Part shown: piece after piece, positions 9,610 through 18,029 of the stretch | How the letters are laid out: the number at the start of each line of letters is the position of its first letter | Numbering within the stretch: the stretch's first letter is position 1 | DNA from: a virus | Length of the DNA: 42,169 bases | IMG/VR virus record: IMGVR_UViG_3300037042_003858 | Coordinates: 1-42,169 of that record | Direction: 5' to 3' (one strand) | Made by a program: the position numbers and the translations under genes | Notes under the pieces: generated by a model | What the model saw: only the letters and a program-made list of their open reading frames with translations | Told to the model about the DNA's origin: nothing | Database searches by the model: none

Positions 9610-12494
9610 TATAGTCTCGCCTCAAGCGCCTTCACCCGCGCCGCCAGTTCTTTCACCGCCGCCAGCAAGACGCCGTTGCAATCCAGCAGATTGATGTGCG
9701 TATCGTCCGCATTCAGCGGGAACGCCTCGTGGAAATCTTGCGCCATCGGGCCAATGTGTCGGACGCCGGGATTATCGCCCTTGAAGTTCCACTGCGACAC
9801 CGCCAACTTCTCGATCCTCGCCAGAACCTCCGCGCCGTCCACTAACGCGAAGTTTTCCTTGAGATTCACGTCAGACGTAGCAACCGCCGCCGCCGCCGCC
9901 CCCGACATGTTACTATAGTAGTCCATGACGTCACCAGGCCCGATGTCATCCGCCCGGTTCGTCTGCCACCGATTTTGCTCCTGCCGCGTCATCTCGATCA
10001 CAAACTGCAACGCGGCGTTCTGATCCTGGAACAATCCACTGGCCACCAGTGCATTCGCCGCCTGCTGGCCGCTCTGCTTGCCACTCAGAACATCGTTGGC
10101 GAGTTGCCCCGTCTGGATGGCATTGTTCAACTGATCGCGTTGCTGCGTAATCTCGTTGCTCTGCCGGTTCACGTCAGTCGAGTACATATTGGCAGTCGCA
10201 GCCAGTTGCGCCCGGTAATTCTCACCAGTCTGCTCCCCGCGCCCAAGTTCGCCAGCCACGTCAGTCTGATACCGCTGATTCGCCTGAGTGTTGATGTCGT
10301 TGCGCTCCTGAGCTGACAGGGCATCGTAATCCTTGCCGAGTGACGCCGCAAACTGCCGGGCGTTTTGCTCAAGTTCCCGCTCCTGGAATCCCTGTTGCCC
10401 GGATGTCTGCATGAGATTCCCCGCCGCATCCAACCGCTGCCCCTCACGGGTCACATCGGTCTGATACCGGGTGTTCGCACTGCGGTTGAGTTCCATCCGC
10501 TGATTGGCGTCCAGAGTGTTCCAATCCAATCCCTGAGCTTCAGCCGCACGGCGGCCAGCCTCTTCACCCAACCCACGTGTCGTCTCTGCCCCGAACTGTG
10601 CGGTATCAGCCGCGCGCCCCTGACTGGCAATATCGCCCTGAGCCGTCATCCGCCCAGTCTGTGCGTTGTACCCGCCAAGCTCGCCCTCCTGATTGGCTTT
10701 CCCCGTGTCCAGTCCCAACCGGGCGCGCTCATTCTTCATGCGTTCGTAATCTGTACCCTGTCCGCCAGTAGCGTTAATCAGAGACGCTACCCCGGAAAGA
10801 TTCTGACTGCCCTGACCAGCCCCAAACTGGGCGTTCTGAATATCCTGCCCGCGTTGTGTTACACCGAATCCGCCCGCCGTTTCGTTTTGCCCAATGTCTT
10901 GCTCACGCTGCCGGATTCTGAACTCAGCATCCGTCTCATTCTCATTCTGCAACAACCCGGCTGTCCGCGCTCCTGCCTCAGACGCTGTCCCGCCAAGACT
11001 GGTCAATCCCGATGCCCCGGCCCTGCGGTTCTCGCCCCTCATCCCCAGCGTCCTAAGCTTGGCATCGAGAAGCCGCTGTTGCGTATCCTGTGACGCCGCT
11101 AGCGCCGCCTCACCGATCCGCGTTCCCATCTCTCCACCGGCTACGGTTCCCTCGGCAGAAGTAAAGCCACGCGCACCAGCAGCATTCCTACCAGCCAATC
11201 CCGCACGGGCGAAGATCGCATTCTGATTAGCGATTGCCGCGGCATCCATCGCCGACGTGTCGGCGGTCACATCATCATTCGCAAGCCCCTGATTGGCCGC
11301 CAGAGACGCATTGAACCCCCGGCTGGCGACGGAGTTGGGATCGGTGAAAAGCTCATTCCCGGCAAACCCGCTGCCCTGAATGTTCTCCCGCCCAACCGGC
11401 CCCGGCAGATTCTCACGCGCCACATTCGTCGATCCACCGAATCCCTTAGCCGCATCAAGCGCCTCTTTGAAACTCGGAGTCCCGGCAGCGCCAGACAAAC
11501 TCAGTCCCGAATCTGCAATCCTACTCACGCTCGGACCCGCTACACTGTTCGGATCGAAGTTGCCGCCGCCCCTGTTGGCGTAGTCGTATCGCGCATCGGC
11601 GGGTTTTTGATAATCCTGCACACCCCCCAACTCAGGGCGTCCCTGATCCCCGTACAGCATGTCGTACCCAGCGTCGGCAAACCGATCCGTGCGCCCGGTG
11701 TCATTTAGCGACATCGACCCCCAGGTGTCGGGTTTCTGATATGGCCCCGCTGGCCCCATGAGATCGGGGCGTTGTGACGTTGGTTGCGCGCCGGGCGCAT
11801 TGTTGATGAGATCACGCCCCTGATCTCGGAAATCGCTCAGGTAATCTGCCCCCGGTGGCGGTTTGTTCGGATCACTGGTTAGCACTCGGTTGAGATTGTA
11901 CTGCGCTGCGCCGACTGCCGGGTTATAGACATCACTCGGATTCGGAAGATTGGCAATGTCGCCACTGACTTCGGGCATCTGCGCGTATGAACCTCGTGCG
12001 TTGCGCACTTCCTTCGACCCCATATCCGTCGGGTATTGATCTGCTGTGCGGTTGTATCCCGGATCACCGGGTTGGAGAAGGGGAGCTTGCGGTGGAGGCT
12101 TATACGCCTTTGTTCCACTCGGAGCCCCGCCGCCCATCGGGTCTGCCATGCGAGAATCCCCCCCAGCCGGTTGCGCCGTATTCCGATCAGCGTATGTTCC
12201 ACCGGGTCCCCCGGTCGTTCCCCCGCCCCTTGACGCGGCGAACCCCGGCGTAGCGGCCACTGGTGCCGGAGCCACCGCCGCTGGCCGCACAGCCGGTAAC
12301 GCCCCGCCCGCCACCGCGGGTTGCACCGCAGGCGGCCTCACACCGAATCCCGCCACTTGTGGTTGCGCCGCCGCCGGCCTCACCCCAAATCCCGGTACGG
12401 CTGGCGCAGCAGGTCGCGCCGCCCTTGCCGCCTCCTTCGCTTTTCTTGCCGCTGCTTGCGCCGGACTCTCACGATATACTCCTGCCCCTGGCAT
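9609..12494 (-). CDS. Long Q/N/G-rich virion protein with C-terminal S74 self-cleaving chaperone
   Basis: 961 aa. Residues 20-95 are a low-complexity Ala/Pro/Val/Gly region with repeated GFGVRP motifs. The middle (about 400-830) is rich in Gln, Asn, Gly and Arg, with two copies of a unit containing NxRYQTDVxxE preceded by helical Q-E-R-x-x-I/L-N. The last 88 residues form a peptidase S74 intramolecular chaperone: SDVNLKEN with the expected Ser (about residue 874) and Lys, then HIGPMAQDF and a final coiled coil. In tail fibres and endosialidases this domain drives trimer assembly and cuts itself off. The long middle does not look like the usual beta-helical fibre, which is odd. Start overlaps the previous stop as TAATG. 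Confidence 0.75.
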   Translation of the reverse strand: MPGAGVYRESPAQAAARKAKEAARAARPAAPAVPGFGVRPAAAQPQVAGFGVRPPAVQPAVAGGALPAVRPAAVAPAPVAATPGFAASRGGGTTGGPGGTYADRNTAQPAGGDSRMADPMGGGAPSGTKAYKPPPQAPLLQPGDPGYNRTADQYPTDMGSKEVRNARGSYAQMPEVSGDIANLPNPSDVYNPAVGAAQYNLNRVLTSDPNKPPPGADYLSDFRDQGRDLINNAPGAQPTSQRPDLMGPAGPYQKPDTWGSMSLNDTGRTDRFADAGYDMLYGDQGRPELGGVQDYQKPADARYDYANRGGGNFDPNSVAGPSVSRIADSGLSLSGAAGTPSFKEALDAAKGFGGSTNVARENLPGPVGRENIQGSGFAGNELFTDPNSVASRGFNASLAANQGLANDDVTADTSAMDAAAIANQNAIFARAGLAGRNAAGARGFTSAEGTVAGGEMGTRIGEAALAASQDTQQRLLDAKLRTLGMRGENRRAGASGLTSLGGTASEAGARTAGLLQNENETDAEFRIRQREQDIGQNETAGGFGVTQRGQDIQNAQFGAGQGSQNLSGVASLINATGGQGTDYERMKNERARLGLDTGKANQEGELGGYNAQTGRMTAQGDIASQGRAADTAQFGAETTRGLGEEAGRRAAEAQGLDWNTLDANQRMELNRSANTRYQTDVTREGQRLDAAGNLMQTSGQQGFQERELEQNARQFAASLGKDYDALSAQERNDINTQANQRYQTDVAGELGRGEQTGENYRAQLAATANMYSTDVNRQSNEITQQRDQLNNAIQTGQLANDVLSGKQSGQQAANALVASGLFQDQNAALQFVIEMTRQEQNRWQTNRADDIGPGDVMDYYSNMSGAAAAAVATSDVNLKENFALVDGAEVLARIEKLAVSQWNFKGDNPGVRHIGPMAQDFHEAFPLNADDTHINLLDCNGVLLAAVKELAARVKALEARL

Positions 12495-12955
12495 TACAAC
12501 CCCCTGACTCTCTCGTAGAAAAAGGCAATCGCCTCATTGATCTTGGAAATCTGCTGCTTCCATACGCGCTGATCGAACGCACTCATTTCCATCAGCAGGG
12601 ATGGAGGCGTCAGACGTGCAGGCGCTTCACTCAGTTCCTTGGTCCGTATTGCTTCAAGCGCCGTCTTGACAACCTCATTGAACTTTCGCGTTTCCTCTGT
12701 CCATGCCTGCCGCTGTACATCACTCGCCAGCTGCAATTGTTTAGGCCCAGTGATCTTGCCCATGTCAAAGATGGTGCTGTCCCGTGCCGCCTCGTAGAGA
12801 ACAGCAAGTGCCGCGTTCATTTTCGCGCATTGCTCTTTCCAAGTCTGCTGATCGAGGCGGCTCAATTCCCCGAACGGCGCGGGGATCGAGATGGCCTGCT
12901 GGTTTTCGACAGGCGCAGCAGCCAGCACAAACAGCATGGCGAGAATCGTCATCAT
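12494..12955 (-). CDS. Signal-peptide protein with three helical repeats (153 aa)
   Basis: Start ATG at 12955 overlaps the stop of the 890-aa gene as ATGA; the frame stays open further upstream but that part is antisense-like and inside the previous gene. MMTILAMLFVLAAAPVEN is a short signal sequence. Three copies of a helical unit of about 25 residues follow: near 33-57 (LDQQTWKEQCAKMN), 80-104 (VQRQAWTEETRKFN) and 125-149 (FDQRVWKQQISKIN). The shared pattern is D/V-x-Q-x-W-K/T-x-x-x-x-K-x-N. Copies 1 and 3 are closest. Function unknown; a late, exported or virion-associated protein from position. Confidence 0.65.
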   Translation of the reverse strand: MMTILAMLFVLAAAPVENQQAISIPAPFGELSRLDQQTWKEQCAKMNAALAVLYEAARDSTIFDMGKITGPKQLQLASDVQRQAWTEETRKFNEVVKTALEAIRTKELSEAPARLTPPSLLMEMSAFDQRVWKQQISKINEAIAFFYERVRGL

Positions 12956-15624
12956 CGCGGCTTTACCGTCCCCACTGGCACGACGTCCATTGCGAATCTG
13001 GAGACAAGCACATCGCTTGCGAGTGAATCTGCGCCCGTAAATCGTATCCCGAAAGACAGATGGTGTCCTTGTACTGCCCCAGGTACAGGCATTCTCCTTG
13101 AGGTTGTCATGGTCGTCGCCGTGGTTCCCCCGAATGTTATGCGATCCGACCACACCGCTGTCTCGGAAAAGTCCTTGTAGAAACTGACGATGATTGAGTC
13201 GGGTAGACCGCCGTAGAAGAACCGGCTCCAATCTCCCTGATACGTAATTCCGTATCCATTGATCCGTTTCCGTTGTGTGGGGTCGCCGAAATCCATCCAG
13301 CCGGAACGCCACTCGCCCGCCGCGCCGTAATTTCTGAACTGGTCCAAAACGTCCCCGGTTTCCGCATAACTCTTCGGTGGAATGATCTCCATTAGCATCC
13401 CGGTATCCGCCGCCCCGGCAAACACCCGGTCCTGATATCCCGGTATTCGCAGAAGTTTCATCGAGCATGGAACCCAGGTCCCAGGGTTCGGAACAAACGT
13501 CACGGCCCCGTCTACAAGGTCGATGGTGAGGAATCGGTTATTGATGGTCGATGTTCCAAACGGCGCGGCCAGCCAGTAGTGGTTGTCGAACACGACTCCG
13601 CAGATTTGCGTCTCTGCCGCCCAGTTGATCGAGTCCTGAAAAATCGACTCGCAATTTGTCTCGACTTTAGTGACGGAACTGCCGTCGCACCACCACAACC
13701 CCAGGTTGTTCGGGAAGTAGTCAGCCTCATCCAAGGGGTTCCGGCAAATGGACTGATCTGATACCGCGCCAACTCCGGTACTGAGTGGACTGAAGTAGAA
13801 ATCCTCATCCGAGAACCCGGAAAGAGAAATGATCGCATTGGGCGGGCGGCGGCGGTAGAAAATCAGATTGGACCCCATCGAACTGAGGCCGACCACCTCG
13901 GCGTCACCCTCGAAGCGTTCTATCCCGCTTCCTGCACCGCCAAGGGTATCGTAGTGATCCAGGGGCGACCACTTGACCATCACACTGCTATCCCACGGTG
14001 TCTTGAGATGATTGCCAGAATAGAAGGCTCGCGCCCGGTGGTTCTCCGCTATCGTCCAGTGAGACGTGACAGCCGTAACCCCAGACGTGTCATTCTGGAC
14101 AATGGGAAAGCGGGATACAGCGCGATAGACCACCACACCATTCGGAAACCCCACATGCCCAAAACCATATGTAGGGATAGTCGTATGTAGTGAATCATAA
14201 ATTGCCGTTATCCGAACAGCATCGTCTACATCCTGGGTAAGCGTTCCAGAACCGTAGGTAACCGTATTGCCCGCTACCCTATGAAAGATCACGCGGGCAC
14301 CCCATCTGGATGGCGGCCAACCGGGGCCGCCCTGCTCTCGAAATTCCCAGAAGTCATTTTCGAGTGCGTGCTTGTCCGCCCGAACACTATCCTTCCACGC
14401 ACCAAACATCGCCCCGAACGTATTCCAGGTTTGAGAATATATATATTGGGCAGAACAGAGCGGGTTGTACAACACGAGCGAGTCGTTCTGTTTCACCCCA
14501 TAGATCGACGAATACATTTGTTTCGGTGTAATCCCACTACGCGCAACTTCTTTCATCGCGGGCCTGGTAAACACCTGTATACGGATCGGCGCGGCTTTGT
14601 ACACGTTCATCAGACGATTCTTTGTGGCCGTGTCCGCCAGAACGCAGTAATTCACACTGTCATACCCAGCAACCGAATCGGCCCGGACGATCATAAACAT
14701 CGAACCGCGATAGACGCAGGACGTGTCTTGTGGGTACAGAAACTTGCCCACATCCAGCTTGCGGAATTGTGGAGCATGACCCTTGAAGCGCAACATCCCG
14801 CACTTGTTGGTATCCACGTCGTCTGCCGTGATGTATCGAATCAGTGTCGTATCCGGCGGACCCGCCGTTACGTATGTTTGGCCCTGACCGATGTTGTCAT
14901 TGGTCATAACCGTCATCTGTTGACCGTTGAAAAACAGCGTCGTGTCCGGATACGAAAGCGAAGTCAGATTCCGGTTGCCAATGACGCTCCCGGCGATCTT
15001 GATGAAGTATTGAGTACCGTTGACCACCAGCCCCGTGTCACGCAGTCGGATATACTTCTCCGAGTAGATCGCCCGGATCGGCACAAACTTCAACGCCCCG
15101 CCAAAAGGAGTGATCTGCAACCCCTCCAGCGTAGAGAGGGCAAACTTGCCGATTGTGGTATCGAGGTCGGGGAGTATCAGCAAGTCGCCCAGCGTATCGG
15201 CCAGCGCCGTGAACTCAATCCCCCGCGCTGTGTCCGATCCCACAACAACCGTGTCCTGCATGATGTAACTGGAATCCCCGGTGGCGTCATACCATTGGAG
15301 AAAGCCATTGTCAAACAGGACGCCGTTGTTCAGGGAAAGCCGTCCCAAGACCCGGCACGGCTCTGTACTCACATACGACATCCCGCAATACTTTAGGTAA
15401 TCCCCATTGACCAGTTCGCCGTCACGGATGTAGACGCCGACCGCATAGCGGGCTTCGCCCATCTTCAGGTGACTGGCGTTGATGTCGGTATTCAACCCGC
15501 CGAATCTGTCGATCGTGACCCATTCCGCTTTGACGTCGCAACCACGAATGAGAATCAGCACCACAAAGAGAATCGCGGTGCAGATTCCGAACTCCAGCCA
15601 GTTGATCGGGCGGCGGCGTCTCAT
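12952..15624 (-). CDS. Tail nozzle / hub protein (P22 gp10-like class), membrane-anchored N-terminus
   Basis: 890 aa, predicted beta-rich throughout. After an N-terminal hydrophobic segment (residues 9-28, LEFGICTAILFVVLILIRG) comes VTIDRFGGLNTDINASHLKM and GEARYAVGVYIRDGELVNG. This 'GG-N-x-x-x-x-x-x-L-x-x-x-E-A' plus 'R-D-G-x-L' signature opens many podovirus nozzle or DNA-stabilisation proteins that close the tail below the portal. The body shows repeated short strands and Asp-Thr turns, as in a beta-propeller. It follows the adaptor genes, the expected place. The hydrophobic N-terminus is not usual for the family. Start overlaps the previous stop as ATGA. Confidence 0.75.
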   Translation of the reverse strand: MRRRRPINWLEFGICTAILFVVLILIRGCDVKAEWVTIDRFGGLNTDINASHLKMGEARYAVGVYIRDGELVNGDYLKYCGMSYVSTEPCRVLGRLSLNNGVLFDNGFLQWYDATGDSSYIMQDTVVVGSDTARGIEFTALADTLGDLLILPDLDTTIGKFALSTLEGLQITPFGGALKFVPIRAIYSEKYIRLRDTGLVVNGTQYFIKIAGSVIGNRNLTSLSYPDTTLFFNGQQMTVMTNDNIGQGQTYVTAGPPDTTLIRYITADDVDTNKCGMLRFKGHAPQFRKLDVGKFLYPQDTSCVYRGSMFMIVRADSVAGYDSVNYCVLADTATKNRLMNVYKAAPIRIQVFTRPAMKEVARSGITPKQMYSSIYGVKQNDSLVLYNPLCSAQYIYSQTWNTFGAMFGAWKDSVRADKHALENDFWEFREQGGPGWPPSRWGARVIFHRVAGNTVTYGSGTLTQDVDDAVRITAIYDSLHTTIPTYGFGHVGFPNGVVVYRAVSRFPIVQNDTSGVTAVTSHWTIAENHRARAFYSGNHLKTPWDSSVMVKWSPLDHYDTLGGAGSGIERFEGDAEVVGLSSMGSNLIFYRRRPPNAIISLSGFSDEDFYFSPLSTGVGAVSDQSICRNPLDEADYFPNNLGLWWCDGSSVTKVETNCESIFQDSINWAAETQICGVVFDNHYWLAAPFGTSTINNRFLTIDLVDGAVTFVPNPGTWVPCSMKLLRIPGYQDRVFAGAADTGMLMEIIPPKSYAETGDVLDQFRNYGAAGEWRSGWMDFGDPTQRKRINGYGITYQGDWSRFFYGGLPDSIIVSFYKDFSETAVWSDRITFGGTTATTMTTSRRMPVPGAVQGHHLSFGIRFTGADSLASDVLVSRFAMDVVPVGTVKPR

Positions 15625-16334
15625 TGCTGTGCCCCCACCGAACCTCGCCGCGCCGTCACAAAGGCGGCGTACTTGTCCCGATAGTCCTGTGCCCGTGGGT
15701 CCACGCGATTCTCAAGGATGATGGCGGCTGCCCAGTAGACAACTCCCCAACGGCGGTCGTTTGGCATCCCTGTTAAAAGCGAAGTAGGAACCGTCGCCGG
15801 AACCCAGTCGCCGGGTCCATAGACGTAGAGTTTCGATCCTGCCGGTGCTGCCGGATAAATCAAGAGGGTTTGCCCCTCTACCCGTGCTCCAAACACCTGC
15901 CCCGGCGCGTTGATAACGACGCCGAAGTCAGTGGCCGTTCGGATTGGAATGCCGTTGATCCCATCTCCCTTCTTTGTGATCTGGAAGATGTCGTATGGCC
16001 GTTGCGGGTGTCCCCCGTGCATGAAATTGGTGTTGAGAGCGTAGACAAACACGTCGGGAGCAATCGTGATCGTGTCCGCCACCGTGAACGGCAAATCCGC
16101 CGCCACCTGTCTCCCACCGGCATTGAGCGCATAGATCAACTCCGCGGACGTGTCGAGGACGGCGCTGTTGCTGCTGCCGAAGTCGAGATACGACAACCCC
16201 ACACAGGCGGCTATCGCTCGGTAGGCTTGGCGGGCAGAGTCAAGCTCCTGGGCGTGCGACCCTACGGGCCATAACCCAGCCAAGAGGGCCGCTGCAACGA
16301 CGATGAACCAGAGTTTATGCGTCTTATACGCCAT
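15621..16334 (-). CDS. Signal-peptide late protein, possible adaptor or tail protein
   Basis: 237 aa. MAYKTHKLWFIVVAAALLAGLWPVGSHAQ is a textbook signal peptide with an A-x-A-like site after SHA. The mature part has strands rich in Ile, Val and Asp-Thr and ends in a helical C-terminus (YWAAAIILENRVDPRAQDYRDKYAAF) like the C-terminal helices of small adaptor proteins such as its upstream neighbour. It starts inside the 244-aa gene (73-base overlap, different frame) and ends in an ATGA overlap with the nozzle gene. An exported version of a neck or tail adaptor is an inference. Confidence 0.6.
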   Translation of the reverse strand: MAYKTHKLWFIVVAAALLAGLWPVGSHAQELDSARQAYRAIAACVGLSYLDFGSSNSAVLDTSAELIYALNAGGRQVAADLPFTVADTITIAPDVFVYALNTNFMHGGHPQRPYDIFQITKKGDGINGIPIRTATDFGVVINAPGQVFGARVEGQTLLIYPAAPAGSKLYVYGPGDWVPATVPTSLLTGMPNDRRWGVVYWAAAIILENRVDPRAQDYRDKYAAFVTARRGSVGAQQ

Positions 16335-16996
16335 TGGGTACTCTCCGGGTATCTCTGAATGGAAACCGAGGCCGCCGCCCCCCCCAACGCTCTTTGGGCG
16401 TTCTTCTTGGCCTCGGTAACATCATCTCTCAATGCTCCGCCCGTCATGCGATTCAACACCATGATCGTGACAAGCGGGTGTAGTTCCGGGGGCAATTGCG
16501 CCAGATTGTAAGGCTCAAGGGGCCGGTAGATATATCGGATCAACAAACTCCCCGAAACCCCCGGTCCTGGGATCAACGTCACGTGCCAGTTGCCACTTGC
16601 CGCATCACGGTTGGCGTAGATCGCCTGTATCGTGCCCGTGTCCGGTGACGGGTAATGATCCGCCATGTACCGGTCATACTCATCTGCTGACGCGAGAATC
16701 GTCAGGGGTCGTTCATTCACCGCTGCTCGCACATTGATCGGGCGACCGACATACGCCGGTAAATCGTAGCCGGTCGCCCCTGTCAATGTCAGTGTGTAGG
16801 TGCTCTCCCGAATCGACCGGACAATCGCCTGATCCGTCAGAATCATCCCAATGGCCAACACAAGATTCTGCGTGGCCCTGGTCTGCAACTCCGCCGGTGT
16901 CGCGGGTCTTACTGTACCATCTGCGTCCGACGTTGCGCCCCGCTCTTTGACCAGCGGGTCATTGATGACAGCCTGAATCAGCGTCGCATCGGTCAT
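16262..16996 (-). CDS. Head-tail adaptor (connector) protein candidate
   Basis: 244 aa. Helical N-terminus (LIQAVINDPLVKERG), a central beta-rich part (STYTLTLTGATGYDLPAYVG, NWHVTLIPGPGVSGSLLIRY) and a helical C-terminal part (LHPLVTIMVLNRMTGGALRDDVTEAKKNAQRAL). This helix-sheet-helix order with a charged helix near the end is seen in phage adaptors that dock to the portal. No signal peptide. It lies four bases after the 165-aa gene and before the nozzle gene, the expected place. Assignment rests on layout rather than on a recognised motif. Confidence 0.55.
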   Translation of the reverse strand: MTDATLIQAVINDPLVKERGATSDADGTVRPATPAELQTRATQNLVLAIGMILTDQAIVRSIRESTYTLTLTGATGYDLPAYVGRPINVRAAVNERPLTILASADEYDRYMADHYPSPDTGTIQAIYANRDAASGNWHVTLIPGPGVSGSLLIRYIYRPLEPYNLAQLPPELHPLVTIMVLNRMTGGALRDDVTEAKKNAQRALGGAAASVSIQRYPESTQWRIRRINSGSSSLQRPSWLGYGP

Positions 16997-17000
16997 GATC

Positions 17001-17498
17001 CTACACCGTCCTCATGCCAGTCTTTACTCTCTGCGCAGGAGGCGATACCACAACCTCGCCGCGCATCGCCGCCTCTTGCCGCTGGAGATAGATTGCGTCG
17101 CGCTCCTCGGCTGAAAGGTTCTCAACCTTCACAGGCTGAACGGGGACACCCTTGACCAAATGAAGGACGCCAGCGTTGGCCTCCAACCACTCATCGAGTT
17201 TCTCTTTCCAGACAACCTTGACAAACCGGATGTTTTCGGTTGTCTTGATGTCTTCACCGTCCTTGCCCTTTTTGGTGACCTCCTCTGTCTTGAAAGTCAC
17301 TTCATCCGGCCAGCATTTCCGCAGTTCCGCGATCTCATTCTCCGGCAACTTGTCGGTGTCGATGAAGTCTGGTCCTTCGGCCCAGAGTGTGATGCCGGTA
17401 ATGTACCCAGCCGGACCCCGCAAGTCGCCGGGAAGTTTCCGTTCCGGGTATACCGTCACTGTTCCAAGCCGCCCTGATGCACAATACCATCGTGACAT
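17001..17498 (-). CDS. Late protein of unknown function downstream of capsid (165 aa)
   Basis: The ATG at 17498 shares its A with the stop of the homing endonuclease gene (TAATG), and the AGGAG site lies in the last codons of that gene; the earlier in-frame start at 17555 lacks such support. MSRWYCASGRLGTVTVYPERK is followed by a strand-rich segment and a charged region (TKKGKDGEDIKTTEN) and a helical C-terminus. No recognised domain. Before the endonuclease gene inserted, it would have followed the capsid gene directly, so a head-completion or decoration role is possible. Confidence 0.6.
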   Translation of the reverse strand: MSRWYCASGRLGTVTVYPERKLPGDLRGPAGYITGITLWAEGPDFIDTDKLPENEIAELRKCWPDEVTFKTEEVTKKGKDGEDIKTTENIRFVKVVWKEKLDEWLEANAGVLHLVKGVPVQPVKVENLSAEERDAIYLQRQEAAMRGEVVVSPPAQRVKTGMRTV

Positions 17499-18019
17499 TA
17501 CTTGCTCCTTTCCATCTGCCAACGTTTTTGCCGTGCAATTACTAACTGAGCACATGCTTTTGCACGGTGTTCTGGAGATTTAGATTTTCCTTTTGATGCC
17601 GCACTCATTTTTGCACGATGTTCCGGGGAAAGGGCTTTCCCTCGCAAAGAGAGAATCGCCCTGCCGCGATGTGATTTAGCAATCTTGGCACGATGTTCTG
17701 GAGACAACGGCCTACCAGATACTCCATCCCCCCCATCGGTGCCATTCACCAAATGGCAGAACTTCCGGTGGGTGGCAATCCAAAACCGCTCCCGATCCTG
17801 CCACCCCCCCCCCTGACCATATTCCAGCACGAGGTAAATAGGTTTGAATCCAAGATTGAGAAGTCCCCGAATCCAATTATATAGGTAGGTCTTCCCATTC
17901 GACGCATGCCATAGATGTTCTTTGTAGCGGACATCAGGACGAAATGTCACACCGACGTACCGCGCACGTAATGTGCGCGGGTCCGTCAGTGTATAGATTT
18001 CCCAAGAACGAGTACTCAT
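17498..18019 (-). CDS. GIY-YIG homing endonuclease with NUMOD3 repeats
   Basis: 173 aa from the ATG at 18019, ten bases after the capsid gene stop. Residues 7-9 EIY and 21-23 YVG are the GIY and YIG motifs. RYKEHL near 31-36 supplies the usual Arg, E77 in QDRERFW the metal-binding Glu, and LVNGTDGGDG (90-99) the conserved Asn/Gly turn. Three NUMOD3-type DNA-binding repeats follow (LSPEHRAKIAKSHRG near 105, LSPEHRAKMSAASKG near 127, KSPEHRAKA near 143). This is a free-standing homing endonuclease like T4 Seg proteins, which cut a related phage allele so the gene spreads. It separates capsid from the next late gene and looks inserted. It appears intact. Confidence 0.88.
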   Translation of the reverse strand: MSTRSWEIYTLTDPRTLRARYVGVTFRPDVRYKEHLWHASNGKTYLYNWIRGLLNLGFKPIYLVLEYGQGGGWQDRERFWIATHRKFCHLVNGTDGGDGVSGRPLSPEHRAKIAKSHRGRAILSLRGKALSPEHRAKMSAASKGKSKSPEHRAKACAQLVIARQKRWQMERSK

Positions 18020-18029
18020 GCCGTCACCA

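Noticed and set aside
12263-13180. 305-codon plus-strand frame
   Set aside because: Overlaps three minus-strand genes in antisense, with a Pro/Arg-rich composition.
12956-13468. Upstream extension of the 153-aa repeat-protein frame
   Set aside because: It lies inside the nozzle gene, and the ATGA overlap with a signal sequence at 12955 marks the start.
14281-15396. 371-codon plus-strand frame
   Set aside because: Opposite-strand shadow of the nozzle gene; no ribosome binding site and no plausible protein composition.
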